Assembly: GCA_035527515.1 (NCBI GenBank)
Contig: DATLAJ010000147.1
Location: forward strand, 1 to 9,732
Length of the DNA: 9,732 nt
Source of the DNA: a bacterium
Lineage (GTDB): Bacteria > B130-G9
Reading direction: 5' to 3'
Under the pieces are notes generated by a model. The model was not told the origin of the DNA and made no database searches. It was given only the letters and a program-made list of their open reading frames with translations. Numbering within the stretch: position 1 is the first letter of the stretch; the number at the start of each line of letters is the position of its first letter. Shown here piece after piece: positions 6,263 through 9,732 of the stretch. Position numbers and translations under genes: made by a program.

Positions 6263-7276
6263 ATGGCTTTGGATGCCTCGAAGAAAGACGACTATGATGC
6301 AGAGGCCCCGACGTCGAACTGGCCGAGTACTGAAGCGATTCCAATGGACGGTGAGCAAGATGATCACTTACCTCGGTTTGTTAAGTCTATCATCGTTTCC
6401 GCTGGGGATTTTGTGGCCTTCTCACTGCGCGAGGCGCAGAACCAGGCGAGCGCTGGCTCGCATTCGATGGAGCTCAGGACCCTCGGCGGTATCACGCGCG
6501 TGGCGGGCGCCGTTTACGATACGGAAGGGAAGGACATTGTGCTTGTGGGTCGTGCTGTGGACAGCCTACCGGAGTGCCTGCTTGACGACCTCGTGGTGGC
6601 GCTGTGTTCCCGGCTCTTGCTTGACGAGCCCCCCACCGTCAGCATCGACCCCATTAAGATAACGCCAATCACACGCAGGCAGGCTGTAACCTTTCATGGA
6701 GGGCTTGCCGGGACGAAGTTCGGAAGCGACTTTCTTCTCTGCGACGTGGTTCTTAAGAACTATAGCCTTGGGCTCTTGCGCACGGTGTCCCACGTCAAGA
6801 GTTACAGGGACCTGGTGGCTGGAAATGTGTGCCGGAGGATAGAGGATGCCGGGGGGAAGGTGCGAGATTTCAAGTGGTTGTCCTCAAAGGATGCCGCTGA
6901 CGTCTGTGAAAGTATGCGCGGCCGGCCTGTAACGGGCGAGGATTCTTGTCAGCTTCAGTTTTGGTTCTATTGTCGCGAGCCATTTCATGTGAAGAATAGG
7001 GAAGGCGTTTTCTCGATTGAGGAGATAAAAATAATCGTCAGGATCAGGATCACAGCGGGCCGCGGGGAGACAGGCGCCAGTGGGTCCGAATCCGCCAATC
7101 TGATCAGCGCGGGGGAAGCCTTTGCCGAGCAGTTTGCTGGCAACTTACCTGCGGTCGAGGCCGCCCACCCCATTCTTAAGAGGCTAAAGGCACTGTTTGA
7201 TCTAGTTGGGGTGTCGGAAGGAATCAGTAAAACCGGAAGCTGCACTGATCTCAGCGTTGAGCGGGTCATCGCTTAG
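6263..7276 (+). CDS. Uncharacterised protein, DUF1598-like, possibly 5'-truncated
   Basis: This 337-residue protein has no secure function. Residues 1-35 are acidic, low in conservation signals and contain no signal peptide. The core has ELRTLGGITRVAGAVYD and DIVLVGR (70-97), LLDDLVVAL (106-114) and VSIDP (126-130). That order resembles the DIVLAGP, LLDDLLVAL and SIDP series I associate with Planctomycetota DUF1598 proteins. It continues with FHGGLAGTKFGSDFLLCDVV (144-163), LQFWFYCREP (221-230) and, near the end, FAEQFAGNLPAVEAAHPILK (277-296). These recur in long uncharacterised secreted or envelope proteins, which suggests this one is shortened at its N-terminus. Family assignment is from memory of motifs and is tentative. 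The start ATG has GGGTGA four bases upstream; ATG 6344 is an alternative. The last 20 residues run into the beta-helix remnant in another frame and may not be original. Confidence 0.55.
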   Translation: MALDASKKDDYDAEAPTSNWPSTEAIPMDGEQDDHLPRFVKSIIVSAGDFVAFSLREAQNQASAGSHSMELRTLGGITRVAGAVYDTEGKDIVLVGRAVDSLPECLLDDLVVALCSRLLLDEPPTVSIDPIKITPITRRQAVTFHGGLAGTKFGSDFLLCDVVLKNYSLGLLRTVSHVKSYRDLVAGNVCRRIEDAGGKVRDFKWLSSKDAADVCESMRGRPVTGEDSCQLQFWFYCREPFHVKNREGVFSIEEIKIIVRIRITAGRGETGASGSESANLISAGEAFAEQFAGNLPAVEAAHPILKRLKALFDLVGVSEGISKTGSCTDLSVERVIA

Positions 7277-8090
7277 CGTTCGACACTGCTGCGTTGAGGG
7301 AGGCTACCCTGGCGTGCGGAACATCGTGGGAGACCCGCTGTTTGCGCCGGGGCCGCTGGGCGACTACTACCTGTCGTCGGTCGAGGCGGGACAGGACGCG
7401 GACAGCCCCTGCATCGACGCAGGCTCCACAAGCGCCTCAATCGCCGGCGCAAGCTTCCTCACAACGCGGACGGACAACGCCTTCGACACGGGCATCGTCG
7501 ATATCGGCTATCATTACCCTGCCACGCCGCCCACAATCGAGGCGAGCATCGGCACTGCGGGCGCAAGTTCTCTGGACGTGCAGCTTTCTCAACCGGGCGA
7601 CGCTCTCGGCGCAATTGCGGCAGGGGCGACTTCTCTGGACGTGCAGCCTTCCCATCCGGGCGACGCTGTCCGTGCAATCGCAGCTGGGGCGGATGAGGCA
7701 CCGGTCTTGGGCCCTGGCGACACGCTGCGGGCGCAAGTTGCAGGGGCGGATGAGGCGCCGGTCTTAGGCTCTGGCGACAAGCTTTCGGCGCAGGTAACGG
7801 TCGAGAACTATGGTTGGCCGATCTGGGTTGACTTCTATGCGGCGTTCGTTGCCGCTGACGGGACGGTCTTTTGCATCACGCCGGACGGCCTCACGACGAA
7901 CTTCACGGCCTACGCTATGGACGTTCTCTTGGACGATGGGCTTCATTTCGGCCCGGCTTCCGTCTTTGAGTTCGCGCTGAACGAGCACGTCATCCCCGGC
8001 GACTACGTCTTTGCTGCCGCGCTCAGTCGTGCCCGTGAGCCTTTCCGCTCCATCGGCCCCATCGCAAGCGTGCAATTTCGCATCATGTAG
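7206..8090 (+). CDS. 5'-truncated parallel beta-helix surface/secreted protein (C-terminal part)
   Basis: The frame runs from a possible TTG at 7206, but recognisable sequence begins at about 7269 (LSVRHCCVEGGYPG). Residues 22-105 carry the features that end many right-handed beta-helix, pectate-lyase-like proteins: GDPLF (42-46), LGDYYLS (51-57), DSPCIDAGS (66-74), TTRTD (86-90) and DTGIVDIGYHYP (94-105). Such proteins are normally several hundred residues longer, with a signal peptide and many coils. Those are absent, so this is a 3' remnant, probably untranslated or inactive. Residues 119-197 are two pairs of tandem repeats. Residues 198-294 form a beta-rich terminal domain (ENYGWPIWVDFYAAFVAADG and PGDYVFAAAL) that looks complete to the stop. 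The first 70 bases overlap the end of the DUF1598-like gene in another frame, so a junction lies near 7240-7285. Alternative view: an intact but short expressed gene; I find this less likely because no good ribosome binding site is seen. Confidence 0.65.
   Translation: MGCRKESVKPEAALISALSGSSLSVRHCCVEGGYPGVRNIVGDPLFAPGPLGDYYLSSVEAGQDADSPCIDAGSTSASIAGASFLTTRTDNAFDTGIVDIGYHYPATPPTIEASIGTAGASSLDVQLSQPGDALGAIAAGATSLDVQPSHPGDAVRAIAAGADEAPVLGPGDTLRAQVAGADEAPVLGSGDKLSAQVTVENYGWPIWVDFYAAFVAADGTVFCITPDGLTTNFTAYAMDVLLDDGLHFGPASVFEFALNEHVIPGDYVFAAALSRAREPFRSIGPIASVQFRIM
7560..7685 (+). repeat. Tandem duplication, two copies of 63 bases (21 codons)
   Basis: Copy one (7560-7622) encodes a unit beginning GASSLDVQLSQPGDAL and copy two (7623-7685) one beginning GATSLDVQPSHPGDAV, both ending in AIAA. 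By hand count they match at 51 of 63 bases, and many differences are in third codon positions. The reading frame is preserved, so the duplication occurred while the gene was coding or was tolerated in frame. It joins the beta-helix end to the C-terminal beta domain. Confidence 0.85.
7686..7796 (+). repeat. Second tandem duplication, unit of 57 bases (19 codons)
   Basis: Copy one (7686-7742) encodes GADEAPVLGPGDTLRAQVA. Copy two begins at 7743 with GADEAPVLGSGDKLSAQV and runs directly into the C-terminal beta domain. By hand count 45 of the 54 shared bases match. Both share the pattern GA....V...GD.L.A with the preceding 63-base pair, so all four units probably descend from a single strand-turn element that was amplified in two rounds. 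Confidence 0.85.
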
Positions 8091-8164
8091 GGGCGAATCG
8101 CAGTGGCAAGGCCAGACCATTACCCTGGGCGTGGTCAGTTGAGGTGAGCTCGGCACGTGCGAGC

Positions 8165-8174
8165 CGACCGGTCG
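8165..8174. other. Ten-base perfect palindrome in the convergent intergenic gap
   Basis: CGACCGGTCG is its own reverse complement. It lies between the 3' end of the beta-helix remnant and the terminator of the minus-strand sugar transferase. Apart from this and the terminator, the gap 8091-8226 shows no gene. The palindrome may be chance in GC-rich DNA. Confidence 0.3.
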
Positions 8175-8185
8175 CATTCGCCGGC

Positions 8186-8220
8186 AAAAAAAGCTATGGG
8201 AGCGGAGACACTCCGCCGCC
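8186..8220 (-). terminator. Probable intrinsic terminator of the sugar-phosphate transferase gene
   Basis: Read on the minus strand just after the stop at 8227, a stem GCGGAG-TGT-CTCCGC (8202-8216) has a three-base loop. It extends at its base by a G-U wobble, one mismatch and two G-C pairs (8198-8220). A run of seven T follows on that strand (A at 8186-8192 on the plus strand), separated by five bases. The T-run and GC-rich stem fit rho-independent termination, although the spacer is a little long. Confidence 0.55.
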
Positions 8221-8226
8221 CGGAGG

Positions 8227-9732
8227 CTATCGGTTCCGCTTGCCGCCGGCGAGGACAGCTGGGATTGTCTTCAGAAGGATGGACAGGTCGAGCAAGAGGG
8301 AGCGGTTTCTGACGTAGTAGAAGTCGTATTCCATGTTTTTGTGCAGTGGGAGTATCTCGGAGCCGACCAGCTGCCAAAGCCCGGTGAGACCTGGCTTGAC
8401 GTCGAACCTGCGCCTCTGCCAGGGGCTGTATTTTTTTGCAATGAGTGGTATTTCCGGGCGCGGGCCGACGAGGCTCATCTCGCCCTTCATGACGTTGATA
8501 AGCTGGGGCAGTTCGTCGAGGTGGAATCGCTCTAGGAAGCTACCGACCTTGGTGTATTGAACGGAGAGCGCGATGGGCTTTCCGTCGAGCTCCGTGGGCT
8601 CTGGGAGGTGGAACGTTCGGAACTTATGCACGAGGAAGGGTCGTTCGCGGAGCCCAAGCCGCTCGAATCTGAGCACGACGGGACCTTTGGTCTCGATCCT
8701 TATCGCGATGGCAATTAGGAGGGTGAGGGGAAGCGTGAGAATGAAGAGGATGAGGCTGATAGCTCTGTCCGCCGCCGCCTTAACGGTGAGGTAGAAGGCA
8801 GAGGTCTCCGAGGGTCCGAAATCGACTAGCGGCAGGTCGCTCACGCTCTCCATATCGACCTTGCCCGTCATTATGGAGAATGCGTCCGATACGATGTGGA
8901 AGCCAACGTTTGCGCTCTCGCACTGAGCGACTAGGTTTAGGACGTCGGTGTGGGGCAGATTTGGTTTGGAGATGTATATCTCGTCGATTCTGTGTTCTTG
9001 TATGAGGGAATCGAGCTCTGATGTGGGCCCAAGGACAGGGATCGAGACTGTCCCCCCGCGTGGGGAGGCCCAATTCAGCGACTTCAGGTCGGTGTCGTCC
9101 ACGAATCCCACAACCTCGTAGCCGAGTTTTGGGAATGAGTGCAGCTTGTGGCCGACCAGTCGGGCCGATTCGCCCGTTCCGACGACCAGGGCGCGGAGCT
9201 TGTCGTAACCCTTGCCTAGAAGGAGCGCCTGCACGAAGTAGATAAGGGCTCTTTCGAGTGTTGTCAGCACGAGGCTTATCGCCCAGAACAGCAGGACCAT
9301 CGAGCGCGAGTACTCGACCCTAAACAGATACAAGATAGCCATGAGGATGATCGCAAGCTGCGACACTGCCAACAAGTCACGAGCCAGCTGTGACGGCCTG
9401 AAGGTGCTCTGCGCCGGGCGATACAGGCCGAATGCGCCAAACACAATGAGCCAGAGCAAAGTTATGCCCGGAAGCATCATGAAGTAGATAGACGGCGGGA
9501 GTATCCCCGGCTTGAAATACCGGCCGTATTGACTCAACCCAAGAACGCCCAGCACGAGGTTTATGTGGCTTCTGAGCCAATAAAGCAGAACGAGCGAGAT
9601 GTTGCAGACAACGATGTCGCTCGCGATTAGGATTGTGGGCAATAGGAGCTTCCTTCTCTTCTGCGATGCTACGCCCGCCAGCAACCCGAACCCGAAGGCC
9701 AGCGAGCGCACGAAGAGCAAGAGCGGCGCAAG
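8227..9732 (-). CDS. Polyprenyl-phosphate sugar-1-phosphate transferase (WbaP/WcaJ type), open at the right edge
   Basis: This inner-membrane enzyme transfers a sugar-1-phosphate from a nucleotide sugar to undecaprenyl phosphate, the first step of exopolysaccharide, capsule or O-antigen assembly. Numbering is from an internal TTG at 9720 (497 residues). Four hydrophobic segments lie near 26-49, 77-99, 115-133 and 141-165. A Rossmann-like CoA-binding-3 domain follows, with ALVVGTGESARLV (177-189), GYEVVGFVDD (200-209), IPVLG and IDEIYIS (245-251). The catalytic domain starts with the membrane helix at 320-340, then KGPVVLRFERLG (345-356), HKFRTF (365-370), the DE-dyad motif LDELPQL (401-407), MSLVGPRPE (415-423) and VKPGLTGLWQLVG (441-453). 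It ends with the usual YDFYYVRNRSLLLDL. The frame stays open to base 9732 with more hydrophobic residues, so the true start is probably outside the window. Sugar specificity cannot be read. KFRTM is more usual than the KFRTF seen here. Confidence 0.92.
   Translation of the reverse strand, partial: LAPLLLFVRSLAFGFGLLAGVASQKRRKLLLPTILIASDIVVCNISLVLLYWLRSHINLVLGVLGLSQYGRYFKPGILPPSIYFMMLPGITLLWLIVFGAFGLYRPAQSTFRPSQLARDLLAVSQLAIILMAILYLFRVEYSRSMVLLFWAISLVLTTLERALIYFVQALLLGKGYDKLRALVVGTGESARLVGHKLHSFPKLGYEVVGFVDDTDLKSLNWASPRGGTVSIPVLGPTSELDSLIQEHRIDEIYISKPNLPHTDVLNLVAQCESANVGFHIVSDAFSIMTGKVDMESVSDLPLVDFGPSETSAFYLTVKAAADRAISLILFILTLPLTLLIAIAIRIETKGPVVLRFERLGLRERPFLVHKFRTFHLPEPTELDGKPIALSVQYTKVGSFLERFHLDELPQLINVMKGEMSLVGPRPEIPLIAKKYSPWQRRRFDVKPGLTGLWQLVGSEILPLHKNMEYDFYYVRNRSLLLDLSILLKTIPAVLAGGKRNR

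Noticed and set aside
7294-7767. Plus-strand open frame of 157 codons overlapping the beta-helix remnant.
   Set aside because: Its arginine/serine/threonine-rich translation is typical of an off-frame reading of GC-rich DNA, and the overlapping frame has clear beta-helix motifs.
7560-7796. The repeats considered as a CRISPR array or an integron-type repeat.
   Set aside because: The units are adjacent without spacers, keep the coding frame and encode similar peptides. This is protein-level tandem duplication.
9021-9245. Plus-strand open frame of 74 codons inside the sugar transferase.
   Set aside because: It is an antisense shadow with proline/arginine-rich, domain-free translation. The minus strand encodes the conserved CoA-binding-3 domain here.

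Overview
The window is bacterial: genes are close-packed, Shine-Dalgarno sites are recognisable, codon use is GC-rich, and the families are bacterial. It looks like an environmental, possibly uncultivated lineage. A class I two-subunit fumarase, a bacterial homologue of cyclic 2,3-diphosphoglycerate synthetase, a secreted parallel beta-helix protein fragment and a DUF1598-like protein together recall Planctomycetota and neighbouring candidate phyla. That placement is inference; no rRNA or marker gene is present to settle it.

Left part (1-2892). A possible divergent gene start lies at the very left edge on the minus strand. A compact plus-strand operon follows: a Rossmann plus P-loop protein of the cyclic 2,3-DPG synthetase family, then the alpha and beta subunits of an oxygen-sensitive 4Fe-4S fumarate hydratase. 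The two fumarase genes are one base apart, with a strong ribosome binding site inside the end of the first, so they are probably translationally coupled.

Middle (2893-5618). A 170-base gap carries a good sigma70-type promoter almost touching the ATG of a large RecQ-family helicase, so its transcript is predicted to be leaderless or nearly so. The helicase has all the core motifs, a long insertion before the zinc-binding cysteines, a winged-helix region, and a C-terminal HEAT-like helical-repeat domain where HRDC domains usually sit.

Accessory part (5619-8090). Three plus-strand genes follow in a row, each complete at its 3' end and defective or doubtful at its 5' end. They are a LolD/MacB-type ABC ATPase lacking the Walker A half and apparently frameshifted, a DUF1598-like protein with no signal peptide, and the C-terminal part of a parallel beta-helix surface protein with two nested tandem duplications. 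This looks like a region of gene decay or recombination. I see no transposase, integrase or att-like repeat in it.

Right part (8091-9732). A minus-strand polyprenyl-phosphate sugar-1-phosphate transferase (WbaP/WcaJ type), open at the right edge, starts glycan assembly for exopolysaccharide or O-antigen. It converges on the accessory part and ends in a probable intrinsic terminator. No tRNA, rRNA, CRISPR array or complete mobile element was seen. I did not find a convincing new multi-gene defence or metabolic system. The most unusual items are the cDPG-synthetase/fumarase operon, the leaderless RecQ-HEAT gene, and the row of 5'-damaged genes with internal repeat amplification.
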